Origin: JBFMCT01 sp046565765
Lineage (GTDB): Bacteria > Actinomycetota > Acidimicrobiia > Acidimicrobiales > AC-14
Assembly: GCA_046565765.1 (NCBI GenBank)
Contig: JBKHXX010000094.1
Coordinates: 200,722 to 264,721, forward strand
Direction of reading: 5' to 3'
DNA length: 64,000 bases
Positions 31,183-40,042 of this stretch are shown here, piece by piece (within the stretch, counting starts at the first letter, position 1; each line of letters opens with the position of its first letter). The notes below the pieces were generated by a model. It was given only the letters and a program-made list of their open reading frames with translations, was not told the origin of the DNA and did not search any database. Made by a program: the position numbers and the translations under genes.

Positions 31183-32463
31183 ATGCCATCCGAAGGCGCG
31201 GGGAACTCGGAGGAGATCAGCGAGCGGGTGGCGCGCGGCTTCGAGGCGCTGGTCGACGAGGGCCCGCTGGCCGTGCCGACGCCGCCCCCGGCGCCCCCGC
31301 CCCGCCCACCCGACGTGGCTGCGGCCGCGCCCCCGGCGCCTGCCGTCGATCCGGCCCGTCTGGACGCCCTCGAGGCACGGGTCCGCCAGACGATGGACCG
31401 CCTCACCGAGCTGGTCGAGGCCCAGCTCCCCGAGGCGGTCGACGGCCTGCGGGCCGATCTGGAGACGTTGCGGCTCGAGCTGCAGACGTCGCTGGCGACC
31501 GCCACCAGCCAGGTGGCCGAGGAGCGGCGGGAGCTGCAGGCGGCGCTGGCGGCGGCCGCCGCCCAGCAGTCGGAGGAGCGCCGGCAGCTGCGGGCCGAGC
31601 TCCAGGCGGCACTGGACGCGGCCACCGACCAGTTCGCCGACGAGCGCAGCGAGCTGCGCTCCCAGATCGCCACCACGGTCGGAGCAGCAAACCGCTGGTT
31701 CGTCCGGACGCGCGACCAGCTCTACGACCGCCTGGACTACCTGGCCAGCCTGGCCGCCTACGACCAGCAGGCTCCGCCGCGACCGGCCCCGGTCGCCCCC
31801 ACCACCCAGGCCGCACTGCCGGCGGGCGACCCTTCGGCGGGCGGCGGGGCGGGCACCCGGGAGGGCGAGGCGGGCGAGGGCGGCATCGAGTGGGAGGTCG
31901 AGGGCGACGGTGCGGAGGGCTACGAGGGTTACGAGGTGGCGCCGCCGGCGCCCCCCGCCGGCGACGTGGCCCGCGGGACCGACCTCGAACCGTTGCCCGT
32001 GGCGGCCGCCGCCATCCCCGACGTCGCTCCGTGGACGCCGCCCCAGGCGCTCGACGTGGCGCTCGACCCGGTACGGGGCGACCTCCAGGAGCTCCAGGTC
32101 GAGGTGGCGGCCATGGGTGACGCCCTGGTGGGGCTGCGCGACGAGCTTGAGCGGCTCCGCCAACGGGTGCCGGCGGTGCGCCCCCGGGGCGTCCGCCTCG
32201 AACCGGGCCAGATCGAGCTGATCGTCGAGGCGATCATGGCCGTGCTGCCCAGCCTCCTGCCGGCCCCGCCGCCGCCCGCCCCCCCTTCCCGCAAGCGGGC
32301 CGCCGCCCCCGCCAAGAAGGCCGCCTCGGCGACCAGGAAGGCCCCCGCCAAGAAGGCGGCGCGGGCGAGGAAGGCCGCTCCCCGGGCCGCCAAGGCGGTC
32401 ACCGTGCAGCCCCGCCGCACTCCCGCGTTCCCCCGCCTCTACACGTTCGAGGACACCGACTAA
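31183..32463 (+). CDS. Coiled-coil protein with histone-H1-like basic tail
   Basis: 426 residues, no recognised enzyme domain. Order: Pro/Ala-rich disordered start (about 30-60), a long coiled coil with Glu/Arg/Gln heptads (about 65-195, e.g. VAEERRELQAALAAAAAQQ), an acidic Gly/Glu linker, a second helical part (about 285-345), and a Lys/Ala/Pro-rich tail with repeated AKKA, RKAP and ARKAA (about 365-415), like histone H1 or HU-tail domains. The tail should bind DNA or polyanions. Follows gmd by 45 bases. Unknown function; a nucleoid or envelope-organising role is possible. Confidence 0.65.
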   Translation: MPSEGAGNSEEISERVARGFEALVDEGPLAVPTPPPAPPPRPPDVAAAAPPAPAVDPARLDALEARVRQTMDRLTELVEAQLPEAVDGLRADLETLRLELQTSLATATSQVAEERRELQAALAAAAAQQSEERRQLRAELQAALDAATDQFADERSELRSQIATTVGAANRWFVRTRDQLYDRLDYLASLAAYDQQAPPRPAPVAPTTQAALPAGDPSAGGGAGTREGEAGEGGIEWEVEGDGAEGYEGYEVAPPAPPAGDVARGTDLEPLPVAAAAIPDVAPWTPPQALDVALDPVRGDLQELQVEVAAMGDALVGLRDELERLRQRVPAVRPRGVRLEPGQIELIVEAIMAVLPSLLPAPPPPAPPSRKRAAAPAKKAASATRKAPAKKAARARKAAPRAAKAVTVQPRRTPAFPRLYTFEDTD

Positions 32464-32638
32464 ACGCAAAATCGTCGCACCGCCGTCGCCCAAATCGGCC
32501 GGTGCCCGACCTCGCCACCGCCACTGTGACCAGCACCTAGATGTCGGTGACACTGGTTGCGGGCGGCCCCGTGCCCGGCGCGATACTGAGTGTGAAGGCG
32601 GCCTTGGCGGGCCCCGATTTGCCGACGTGGGGAGGCAC

Positions 32639-32974
32639 ATGTCCGTGGAAGACCGGTCGTTCCTGGATCGCGTCAGCGCGTTCCTGCTCGATCACGTCGC
32701 ACCCTGCCTCCCGACCGGCAACGGCCCGCCGCACCCCTCGGCCGCCGACCTCGAGCGCCAGGCCCGCGAGGAGCTCCAGGCGCAGATCGACAAGGGCCGG
32801 CCCGGCCCCGAGGAGTCCCGCCGCACCCGGCCCCGGCCGCTGTGGGCCCAACCCCGGCCGCGGGCCAGCCGGCCGCTGGACGTGGTCGCGGTCCGCCTGG
32901 ACGCGCTGTCGACCGGGCCCCCTGCCGGCACCCAGCCGCCGCGCCGGGCGGTGCGGAGGGAGCCCACCGGCTGA
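32639..32974 (+). CDS. Small basic hypothetical protein
   Basis: 111 residues from ATG 32639, three bases after GGAGG; a GTG at 32627 is in frame. The start SVEDRSFLDRVSAFLLDHVAPCL is an amphipathic helix, followed by a short Glu/Arg coiled segment (AADLERQAREELQAQIDKG) and a Pro/Arg-rich disordered remainder. No known family. The 175-base region upstream (32464-32638) contains no other gene and no strong promoter that I can identify. Confidence 0.5.
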   Translation: MSVEDRSFLDRVSAFLLDHVAPCLPTGNGPPHPSAADLERQAREELQAQIDKGRPGPEESRRTRPRPLWAQPRPRASRPLDVVAVRLDALSTGPPAGTQPPRRAVRREPTG

Positions 32975-32995
32975 GCCGCCGCGTGCGCCGGTGCT

Positions 32996-33001
32996 TATGA
33001 T
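32996..33001 (+). promoter_or_regulatory. -10 hexamer TATGAT, 8 bases before GTG 33010
   Basis: TATGAT is one mismatch from the sigma-70 consensus TATAAT and lies eight bases before the GTG, again without a ribosome site. Confidence 0.5.
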
Positions 33002-33009
33002 CCTCGCCG

Positions 33010-34029
33010 GTGCGGGCCATCGTCCACGAGCGAACCGGCGGACCGGAGGTCCTGCACCTCGTGGAGCGGGACGCCCCGGAGCCGGCCGAGGGCGAGGTAG
33101 TCGTCCGCATCGCGGTGTCGGGCGTCAACCCCACCGACTGGAAGACCCGGGCCGGCAAGCAGCCCGGTGACCCCCTGGCCTTCCCCGAGGTGGTCCCCAA
33201 CCAGGACGGGGCGGGCACGGTCGTGGCCGTGGGCGAGGGTGTCGACCCGGCCCGGGTGGGGGAGCGGGTCTGGGTCTGGGAGGCGGCGTGGGAGCGGGCC
33301 GGCGGGACGGCCCAGGAGCTGGTCGCCCTGCCTTCGGCCAAGGCGGTGGCCCTGCCCGGCGAGGCGTCGTTCGACCTGGGGGCCAGCCTCGGGATCCCCG
33401 CCCTCACCGCCCACCGCACCCTGACCGTGGGTGCGCACGCACCGTCGGCCCTCGGGCCCGACGCCCTCCGCGGCACCACGGTGCTGGTGGCGGGGGGCGC
33501 CGGGGCGGTCGGCCATGCCGCCATCGAGCTCGCGCGGTGGTCGGGGGCGACGGTCGTGACCACCGTCAGCTCGCCCGGCAAGGAGGCCCTGGCCCGGGCC
33601 GCGGGGGCCGAGCACGTCGTGAACTACCGGGAGCCGGGGGCGGCCGAGGCCGTGCGGGCCGTCGCCCCCGACGGCGTGGACCTGGTCGTGGAGGTGGCCT
33701 CCGTGGCCAACTCCGCCCTCGACCTCGACGTGCTGGCCGAAAGCGGCACCGTCGCCGTCTACGCCAGCGAGAACGAGCCGCTGGCCCTGCCCACGCGCCG
33801 CTGCATGCGGCTCAACGCCCGCTACCAGTTCGTGTTCGTCTACACCGTGCCCCGGGAGGCCAAGGCCCGGGCCGTGGAGGACGTGTCCAGGGCCGTGGCC
33901 GCGGGCGTGCTGCGGGTGGGGGAGGGCGCCGGCCTCCCGCTCCACCGCTTCGCCCTCGAGCGGACGGCCGACGCCCACGCCGCGGTGGAGGCTGGGGCGG
34001 TGGGCAAGGTCCTGATCGACGTCGGCTGA
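33010..34029 (+). CDS. NADPH:quinone reductase-type MDR oxidoreductase
   Basis: 339 residues, zinc-free medium-chain dehydrogenase/reductase. The N-terminal GroES-like domain (VVRIAVSGVNPTDWKTR, FPEVVPNQDGAGTVVAVGEGV) lacks the zinc Cys residues; the Rossmann domain has VLVAGGAGAVGHAAIELARWSGATVV. It reduces quinones or alpha,beta-unsaturated carbonyls with NADPH, usually in detoxification. GTG 33010 retains the typical start. The following glycosyltransferase starts eight bases after its stop, though a functional link is not evident. Confidence 0.85.
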   Translation: MRAIVHERTGGPEVLHLVERDAPEPAEGEVVVRIAVSGVNPTDWKTRAGKQPGDPLAFPEVVPNQDGAGTVVAVGEGVDPARVGERVWVWEAAWERAGGTAQELVALPSAKAVALPGEASFDLGASLGIPALTAHRTLTVGAHAPSALGPDALRGTTVLVAGGAGAVGHAAIELARWSGATVVTTVSSPGKEALARAAGAEHVVNYREPGAAEAVRAVAPDGVDLVVEVASVANSALDLDVLAESGTVAVYASENEPLALPTRRCMRLNARYQFVFVYTVPREAKARAVEDVSRAVAAGVLRVGEGAGLPLHRFALERTADAHAAVEAGAVGKVLIDVG

Positions 34030-34036
34030 CCCGGCG

Positions 34037-35584
34037 GTGGGGCACCGGGGGCGGGGGAGGGGCCCACTGTGGGCGCTGGCGGTCGTCGCCGCCGCCGGGG
34101 CCGCACTCCGGGTGGCGCCCATCCTCGCCTACGGGCGGTACGGCAGCCGTCCCGACTACGACGACGGAGTCAACTTCGCGGCCGCCACGCTGCTGACGGG
34201 CGGGACCCTGCCGTACCGTGACTTCTTCTACGCCCACCCGCCCGGAGGCCTCCTCGCCCTGGCTCCGTTCGGGCTCCTCGGCCGGTGGATGGACCCCGGC
34301 CGCGCCTTCACCGTGGCCGGCCTGGCCGTGGTGGCCGTGGCCGCACTCACCACCTTCCTCCTCGGCCGGCTGTGCTGGCGGACATGGGGCCCGGCCGCCG
34401 GCCTGGTGGCGGCAGCGGCCTACGCCGTCCACCCCGAGGTCGTCGTGGCCGAGCGCACCACGTTCATGGAGCCGGTGCTCAACCTGGCCTGCATCGGCCT
34501 GGCCACCCTCTGGCTCGACCAGCCCACGCCGTCGCGCCGCCGGGCCCTTGCGGCCGGGGCCCTGGCCGGAGCGGCCGTCACCCTCAAGCTGTGGGGCGTC
34601 CCGTGGGTGGTGGCCGCCCTGGTGGCCGTGCCCCGCGACTCCGACGACCGCCGCGCCGCCCTGGCCCGGTTCTCGGCGGCGGCGGCCGGGGTGGTGGCCC
34701 TGGTCACCCTCCCCTTCGCCCTGCCCGCCCTCGGCGGCTTCGTCGACGGCGTGCTGCGGTTCCACCTGTGGCGGCCGCCCGACGGCACCCTCAGCGTCTC
34801 CGGCCGCGTTCACGAGCTCCTGGGTTTCGTGCCCGACAACTGGCGGGTGCGCGACGGGCGCCACGCCGGCACCGCCCTGCTCGCGGTGGGAGGCGCGGCT
34901 GTGGCCGCGTGGCGGGCCCGGCGCGCCGCCGCCCGTCCCGAGCGGTTCTTCCTCGCCGCATTCGTGCTGGTGGCGGCCGTCTTCCTCTCCGGCCGGTCCT
35001 ACTACACCCACTACAACGCCCACTTGGGCCTGGCCGAGTCGGCCCTGGCCGGGACGTTCGCGGGCGCCCTTTGGGACGTGGCCGGCCGCCTGCCCGTCGT
35101 GCGCCGGGCGGCCCAGGCCGTCCTGGCCGCCCTCCTCCTCGTCGCCCCGTGGCTGTCGTTGCGGGAGGCGAGGGAGGACGCCCGCATGCGTTCCCCGGAG
35201 CTGGTCGACCTGGGCTCGGCGGTGCGGGCCCTCCCCGCCGACGCCTGCGTCCTCCCCTTCGAGCCCACGTGGGGCTTCGCCGGCGGCCGGCTGCCGTCGA
35301 CGCCGGACCGCGGGCCGGTCGTGATCGACCCTTACGGCGTGATGATCTTCGACGCGGTCGAGGGCGGGAGCCGCTTCGACGGCCTGGGTGCCCTCTTCGC
35401 CGACGATCGCTCGCAGCGGCGGATCACCGAGGCCATGGCCGGCTGCCGGTTCGTGGTGGTCGGGGGGCGAGGGGAATTCCAGCTGTCCGAGGGCACCAAG
35501 GCGTGGCTGCGCCAGCACTTCGTCCGCCTGGAGGGCGCCGGTGACATCTGGGAACGGGTCGGGTCACCGCCGCCGCCGACCTAG
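34037..35584 (+). CDS. GT-C-type membrane glycosyltransferase (ArnT/PMT-like)
   Basis: 515 residues with a dozen or so hydrophobic segments. The first extracytoplasmic loop contains YDDGVNFAAATLL and PYRDFFYAHPPGG, which match the acidic catalytic-loop pattern (Asp-Asp) and His-Pro-Pro-Gly of ArnT/PMT-type enzymes that use polyprenyl-phosphate sugars. The C-terminal soluble segment follows the last helix at about residue 375. It would attach a sugar to a lipid, protein or glycan at the outer face. The acceptor is unknown; a second GT-C gene follows. Confidence 0.75.
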   Translation: MGHRGRGRGPLWALAVVAAAGAALRVAPILAYGRYGSRPDYDDGVNFAAATLLTGGTLPYRDFFYAHPPGGLLALAPFGLLGRWMDPGRAFTVAGLAVVAVAALTTFLLGRLCWRTWGPAAGLVAAAAYAVHPEVVVAERTTFMEPVLNLACIGLATLWLDQPTPSRRRALAAGALAGAAVTLKLWGVPWVVAALVAVPRDSDDRRAALARFSAAAAGVVALVTLPFALPALGGFVDGVLRFHLWRPPDGTLSVSGRVHELLGFVPDNWRVRDGRHAGTALLAVGGAAVAAWRARRAAARPERFFLAAFVLVAAVFLSGRSYYTHYNAHLGLAESALAGTFAGALWDVAGRLPVVRRAAQAVLAALLLVAPWLSLREAREDARMRSPELVDLGSAVRALPADACVLPFEPTWGFAGGRLPSTPDRGPVVIDPYGVMIFDAVEGGSRFDGLGALFADDRSQRRITEAMAGCRFVVVGGRGEFQLSEGTKAWLRQHFVRLEGAGDIWERVGSPPPPT

Positions 35585-35587
35585 CCT
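35582..35587 (+). promoter_or_regulatory. -10-like hexamer TAGCCT, 9 bases before ATG 35597
   Basis: The hexamer overlaps the TAG stop of the upstream glycosyltransferase gene (35582-35584). TAGCCT-N9-ATG fits the recurrent pattern. Confidence 0.4.
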
Positions 35588-35596
35588 CCGGCCAGA

Positions 35597-36754
35597 ATGA
35601 GCCGCGTCGTCACGCGCCCCCACCGCCCGGCGCCGGCGCCCCCGCCCAACCTCGTGGCCTCCGTGCCACCGGTGGTGGTGGCCGCGTCCGTGCTCCTCGC
35701 CTACGTGGTCTACGCCCTGCTCCAGAACGACGTCCCCCCCGCCGAGAAGGCGGGCCTACCCGTGCTCGCCCACTGGGACGGGGAGTGGTACCTCGACATC
35801 GCCCAGTTCGCCTACGGGGAGGGCGGGCGCACCGACCCCGGCTTCCGCGCCGAGTTCTTCCCCCTCTTCCCGGGCCTGGCCGCCGCCCTCCACGCCGTGC
35901 TGCCGTTCGTGCCCCTGGACGTGGCCGGCAGCGCCCTCAACATCGGCCTGCTGCTGGCCGGCGTGGCCCTCGTCGACCGGATCTTCCTCGGCGAGGGATG
36001 GACGCTGGCCCACCGCTGCCTGCTCGCCCTCTTCCTCGTGACCGTGCCCAACGCCTTCTTCTTCGTGTGCTTCTACGGCGAGGCGCTGCTCGCCTTCCTG
36101 GCCGCGGTGGTGATCTGGGGCCTGCGCCGCGACCGCCTGGCGGTGGCCGCGGTGGGCGCCGCACTGGCCTGCCTGACCCGGCCGGTGGGGTTCCTGCTGG
36201 CCGTGCCGGTGGCCCTGACCGTGCTGCGCCGCCCCACCGCCCGCCCCAGCCTGGCCGCCACCGGCATCGTGGCCGCCGGCATGGCCGCCCTCTTCACCAC
36301 CTACCAGGTGCTGGCCGGGTCGCCGATCGCCTTCGTTCACGCCCAGTTCGACAACCCCGAGTGGCGGGACTGGGCCCTCGGCCGGTACGGCTGGAGCGGG
36401 GCGTGGCGCACGGTCGAGGACGCCTTCGTGGGCCCCGGCTTCGAGGGCCTGGGCTCCTCTCCCATCGGGATCTACGCCCTCGTGCTCGTCCTCGCCTTCG
36501 CCGGGCTGGCGTGGCGGTGGGACTGGCGGTTCTCGGTGGGCGCGTTCGTCCTCGTCCTCGGGCCGCTGTGGTTCCAGCCTCTGAGCGCCCTGGCCCGCTA
36601 CCTGGTCCCCACCTGGTTCGCGTGGGCGGGGGGCTTCGCCGTCCTCCGCCGCCGCCGGGCCGGCGTGGCCGCCCTGGCCGTGCTGTGCGCCCTGGGGTTG
36701 GCCGCCAACTTCCACCTCCTGGACCGCTTCGCCCGCTGGTCGTTCGTCGGCTGA
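35597..36754 (+). CDS. PIG-V-like mannosyltransferase-type membrane protein
   Basis: 385 residues with about nine hydrophobic segments. The first loop has HWDGEWYLDIAQFAY then FRAEFFPLFPGLAA, the pattern of PIG-V/GT-C mannosyltransferases (W-D-G-x-W-Y and F-F-P-L-F-P), where the Asp is likely catalytic. It should transfer a polyprenyl-linked sugar, probably mannose, on the outside of the membrane. Together with the preceding GT-C and gmd 4.5 kb upstream it hints at a surface-glycan function. The ABC exporter promoter begins six bases past its stop. Confidence 0.78.
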   Translation: MSRVVTRPHRPAPAPPPNLVASVPPVVVAASVLLAYVVYALLQNDVPPAEKAGLPVLAHWDGEWYLDIAQFAYGEGGRTDPGFRAEFFPLFPGLAAALHAVLPFVPLDVAGSALNIGLLLAGVALVDRIFLGEGWTLAHRCLLALFLVTVPNAFFFVCFYGEALLAFLAAVVIWGLRRDRLAVAAVGAALACLTRPVGFLLAVPVALTVLRRPTARPSLAATGIVAAGMAALFTTYQVLAGSPIAFVHAQFDNPEWRDWALGRYGWSGAWRTVEDAFVGPGFEGLGSSPIGIYALVLVLAFAGLAWRWDWRFSVGAFVLVLGPLWFQPLSALARYLVPTWFAWAGGFAVLRRRRAGVAALAVLCALGLAANFHLLDRFARWSFVG

Positions 36755-36759
36755 GGCCC

Positions 36760-36790
36760 TTGACCTCAACTTAAGTTGAGCTTGTACGGT
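36760..36790 (+). promoter_or_regulatory. MerR-type promoter with 16-base palindromic operator
   Basis: TTGACC (-35, 36760-36765) and TACGGT (-10, 36785-36790) are separated by 19 bases. The perfect palindrome CTCAACTTAAGTTGAG (36765-36780) fills the spacer. A long spacer with a central palindrome is the architecture of MerR-family activated promoters. The -10 is eight bases before ATG 36799. No MerR gene is in the window. Confidence 0.7.
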
Positions 36791-36798
36791 CCTCGACC

Positions 36799-38679
36799 AT
36801 GGACGTGTCGGTGTGGATGGCGCTCGAGAGCGCGATGCAGGACGAGGGTCGGCGGCCCTCGGTGACCCGGGCGACGTTGCGGCGGGTGCTGCGCTTCGCC
36901 CGCCCCCACCGCCGGTCCCTCGCCGCCTTCCTCGCCCTCAGCACCGCAGGCGCGGTCCTCGGCGTGGCCACGCCGGTCCTGGCCGGCCAGGCCGTCGACG
37001 CCATCGTGGAGGGCCGGGCTCTCGGAAGGGTCCTGGCCCTGGCCGCGGCCATCGCCGTCCTGGCCGTGGCCGCCGCCGGCCTGGGCCTGCTCGAGCGCCT
37101 CCAGTCGTCGCGGATCGGCGAGGGGCTCATCCTCGACCTCCGCCGGGCCGTGTTCGACCACGTCCAGTCCATGCCCGTGGCCTTTTTCACCCGCACCCGC
37201 ACCGGCGCCGTGGTCAGCCGGCTGAACAACGACGTCATCGGGGCCCAGCGGGCCTTCACCTCCGCCCTCTCCGGGGTCGTCACCAACGCCATCGCCCTGG
37301 GCCTGACGGTGGCCGTCATGGCCCGGCTGTCGTGGCAGGTGACCCTTGTCGCCCTCGTGCTGCTGCCGCTGTTCCTCGTGCCCGCCCGGCGGGTGGGCAA
37401 GCGGGTGGGCGCCCTCGAGCGGGAGGCGGCCGACCACAACGCGGCCATGACGTCGCAGATGACCGAGCGGTTCTCCGCTCCGGGGGCGATGCTGGTCAAG
37501 CTGTTCGGCCGCCCGGCCGAGGAGTCGGGCGAGTTCGGCCGGCGGGCGGGGCGGGTGCGCGACATCGGGGTCCGCTCGGCCATGGCCATGGAGGTCTTCA
37601 TGCGGGCCCTGCTGCTGGTGTCGGGGCTGGCCCAGGCCCTCATCTACGGACTGGGCGGCTACCTCGCCCTGCGGGGCGACCTGGACCCGGGCACGGTGGT
37701 CACCCTCGCCCTGCTCCTCACCCGGCTCTACACCCCCCTGACCGCCCTGGCCACCGCCCGCCTCGACGTCGTCACCGCCCTGGTCAGCTTCGAGCGGGTG
37801 TTCGAGGTGCTCGACATGGAGCCGCTCATCACCGAGCGGCCCGGCGCCCGGCCCGTGCCCGACGGCCCCCTCTCGCTCTCCTTCGACGGGGTGCGCTTCG
37901 CCTACCCGCCCGCCGACCGGGTCTCCCTCGCCTCCCTGGAGGACGTCGCCGTCCTCGACGTGGCCGCCGGCGTGGACGTGCTCCACGACGTCACCTTCAC
38001 CGTCGAGGCGGGCCGCACCGTGGCCGTGGTGGGCTCCACCGGCGCCGGCAAGTCGACGCTCGCCTCCCTCGTCCCCCGGCTCTACGACGTCGACGGCGGC
38101 GCCGTCCGGCTGGGCGGCGTCGACGTGCGCGACCTCACGTTCGGCTCCCTGCGGGCGGCGGTCGGCATGGTCACCCAGGACGGCCACCTGTTCCACGACA
38201 CGATCCGGGCCAACCTGCTGTACGCCCGGCCCGGGGCCTCCGACGCCGAACTGTGGGACGCCCTCGGCCGGGCCCGCCTGGCGGGGCTGGTGCGGTCGCT
38301 GCCCGACGGCCTCGACACCGTGGTCGGGGAGCGGGGCTACCGGCTCAGCGGCGGCGAGCGCCAGCGGTTGACCATCGCCCGCCTGCTGCTGGCCCGCCCT
38401 CGGGTGGTGATCCTCGACGAGGCCACCGCCCACCTGGACTCCGAGTCGGAGGCGGCCGTGCAGGAGGCACTGGCAGAGGCCCTCGCCGGCCGGACCGCCC
38501 TGGTCATCGCCCACCGCCTCTCGACGGTCCGGGCCGCCGACCTCATCGTCGTGCTGGAGGGCGGGCGCGTCGTCGAGCGGGGCACCCACGCCGAGCTCCT
38601 GGCGCGCGACGGGCGCTACGCCCTGCTGCACCGGACGCAGTTCGCTGCCGGCGACGACGCCCTGGCCGCCGCTTCCTGA
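36799..38679 (+). CDS. ABC exporter, fused permease-ATPase
   Basis: 626 residues: six-helix ABC exporter domain (about 35-340, with FFTRTRTGAVVSRLNNDV) and an ATPase domain with Walker A GSTGAGKST, Q-loop VTQDGHLF, signature LSGGERQRL, Walker B VVILDEATAHLD and H-loop IAHRLST. A lipid A/multidrug-exporter-like half-transporter, active as a homodimer. A 15-20-residue insertion before the Walker A strand (ADRVSLASLEDVAVLDVAAG) is unusual. Its promoter has MerR-family geometry, so it is probably induced by a drug, redox or metal signal. Confidence 0.9.
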   Translation: MDVSVWMALESAMQDEGRRPSVTRATLRRVLRFARPHRRSLAAFLALSTAGAVLGVATPVLAGQAVDAIVEGRALGRVLALAAAIAVLAVAAAGLGLLERLQSSRIGEGLILDLRRAVFDHVQSMPVAFFTRTRTGAVVSRLNNDVIGAQRAFTSALSGVVTNAIALGLTVAVMARLSWQVTLVALVLLPLFLVPARRVGKRVGALEREAADHNAAMTSQMTERFSAPGAMLVKLFGRPAEESGEFGRRAGRVRDIGVRSAMAMEVFMRALLLVSGLAQALIYGLGGYLALRGDLDPGTVVTLALLLTRLYTPLTALATARLDVVTALVSFERVFEVLDMEPLITERPGARPVPDGPLSLSFDGVRFAYPPADRVSLASLEDVAVLDVAAGVDVLHDVTFTVEAGRTVAVVGSTGAGKSTLASLVPRLYDVDGGAVRLGGVDVRDLTFGSLRAAVGMVTQDGHLFHDTIRANLLYARPGASDAELWDALGRARLAGLVRSLPDGLDTVVGERGYRLSGGERQRLTIARLLLARPRVVILDEATAHLDSESEAAVQEALAEALAGRTALVIAHRLSTVRAADLIVVLEGGRVVERGTHAELLARDGRYALLHRTQFAAGDDALAAAS

Positions 38680-38680
38680 C

Positions 38681-39967
38681 CTAGAAGAAGGCCCGGCGGA
38701 TGGCGTAGGGGAGGGGGAGGGGCACGTCACCGGGGCTGCCCCAGTAGACGAGGCCGGGGTTCCCGCCCTGGACGAACCACTGGCCCGTGGAGGGCACGTA
38801 GATGGCCACGTCGGTGCGGCCGTCGCCGTTGTAGTCGCCCGGCACCGGGATGGCCCCCTGGGCGCCCCACGTGATCAGGGCCGGGTTGCCGCCCTGGACG
38901 AACCACTGTCCGGTCGAGGGCCGGTAGACGGCCACGTCGTCCCGACCGTCGCCGTTGTAGTCGCCGGGGACGGGAATGTCGCCGGGGCTGCCCCAGTGGA
39001 CCAGCGCCGGGTTGCCGCCGTGGACGAACCACTGGCCCGTCGAGGGCCGGTAGACGGCCACGTCGGCCCGCCCGTCGCCGTTGTAGTCGGCGGGCACCGG
39101 GACGTCCCCCGGCGAGCCCCAGTTGACCAGGGCCGGGCTGCCGCCCTGGATGAACCACTGGCCGGTGGCGGGCGCGTAGACGGCCACGTCGGTGCGGCCG
39201 TCGCCGGTGTAGTCGGCGGGCACGGGGATGCCGTCCGCCGCCCCCCACGTCACCAGGGCGGGGTTGCCGTTGAAGATGAACCACTGCCCGGTGCCGGGCC
39301 GGTAGATCGAGATGTCGGTGTCCCGGTCGCCGTTGAAGTCGGCGGGTTGGTGCCGGCCCGGGGCGGTGGTCACGGTCACGACCTGGGACAGGTGGTTGGC
39401 CACCGTCAGTCCGCCGCTGCTGGTGGCCGCGACCCGGGCGTTCATCCGGGTCTGGGCGCCGCCTGCGGCCGCGTCCACGTCGGTGGCCGGCACCTTCAGG
39501 GTGGAGAAGGTGAAGTTGATCGTGCAGCGGTCCGAGCCGGGCGCGCCACCCGGCGGAGCCAGGACCACGGGCGACGACGGGGTGAGCGTCACCGCGCCCG
39601 AGGCGTCGGGCGCCGAGGGCGTGAACGTGGTGCCCGCGCACGCCGTGCCGGCCGCCCCCGTGGCGGAGGTCACGGCGAAGACGCCGGGGTCGGGTGTGGG
39701 GCACGGGTTGGGCGCCGCCGGTGCGCTTGCGCAGCTGGGCACCAGGCGGATCTCCCCGACGGTGTTGGACTGCGTCTCCTGCGGGGGGGTGTTGGTGTTG
39801 CGGACCGTCAGGGAGCCGGTGTTGCCGGTCGAGCCCACCACGGTGGCCTGCGGCACGGTCAGCGAAGAGCTCATGCCGACGTTTGCCCACGCCGGTGCGG
39901 CCGGCACGACCACCGCCCCCGCCATCCCCAGGTACAGCACGGCCAGGGCCCGCCGCCTCGCTCTCAT
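38681..39967 (-). CDS. Secreted protein with tandem FG-GAP/VCBS-like repeats
   Basis: 428 residues: signal peptide (cut near PAWANVG), an N-terminal beta-domain (about 30-205) with four or five Cys, then six tandem repeats of about 33-34 residues with the pattern DYNGDGR-x-DVAVYRPSTGQWFV-QGGNPAL. Each repeat has a D-x-N-G-D-G calcium-binding loop. The repeats are also nearly identical in DNA over about 100 bases. A calcium-stabilised beta-propeller-like extracellular module is likely. ATG follows GGGAGGGGCG. Divergent from the glycosidase; function unknown. Confidence 0.82.
   Translation of the reverse strand: MRARRRALAVLYLGMAGAVVVPAAPAWANVGMSSSLTVPQATVVGSTGNTGSLTVRNTNTPPQETQSNTVGEIRLVPSCASAPAAPNPCPTPDPGVFAVTSATGAAGTACAGTTFTPSAPDASGAVTLTPSSPVVLAPPGGAPGSDRCTINFTFSTLKVPATDVDAAAGGAQTRMNARVAATSSGGLTVANHLSQVVTVTTAPGRHQPADFNGDRDTDISIYRPGTGQWFIFNGNPALVTWGAADGIPVPADYTGDGRTDVAVYAPATGQWFIQGGSPALVNWGSPGDVPVPADYNGDGRADVAVYRPSTGQWFVHGGNPALVHWGSPGDIPVPGDYNGDGRDDVAVYRPSTGQWFVQGGNPALITWGAQGAIPVPGDYNGDGRTDVAIYVPSTGQWFVQGGNPGLVYWGSPGDVPLPLPYAIRRAFF
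38690..39340. repeat. Tandem repeats of about 100 bases within the FG-GAP gene
   Basis: Six units, each encoding the same GTTGTAGTCG-type calcium loop and a GGATGAACCACTGG-type TGQWF segment on the plus strand. The middle four are most alike, which suggests recent expansion or gene conversion. Confidence 0.7.
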
Positions 39968-40028
39968 CGCCCCTCCCAGTCTCGAGGACAGTCTCCCATC
40001 GCGCGCCCCCCTGCGGCCACGGGCACGT

Positions 40029-40034
40029 TACGGT
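40029..40034 (+). promoter_or_regulatory. -10-like hexamer TACGGT, 8 bases before GTG 40043
   Basis: TACGGT-N8-GTG, the same hexamer and spacing as at the ABC exporter (36785-36790). Confidence 0.45.
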
Positions 40035-40042
40035 TCGGCCCT

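Noticed and set aside
38690..39340. Regular repeats as a CRISPR array
   Set aside because: The repeats are ~100-base, in frame and encode FG-GAP motifs; there are no spacers or cas genes.
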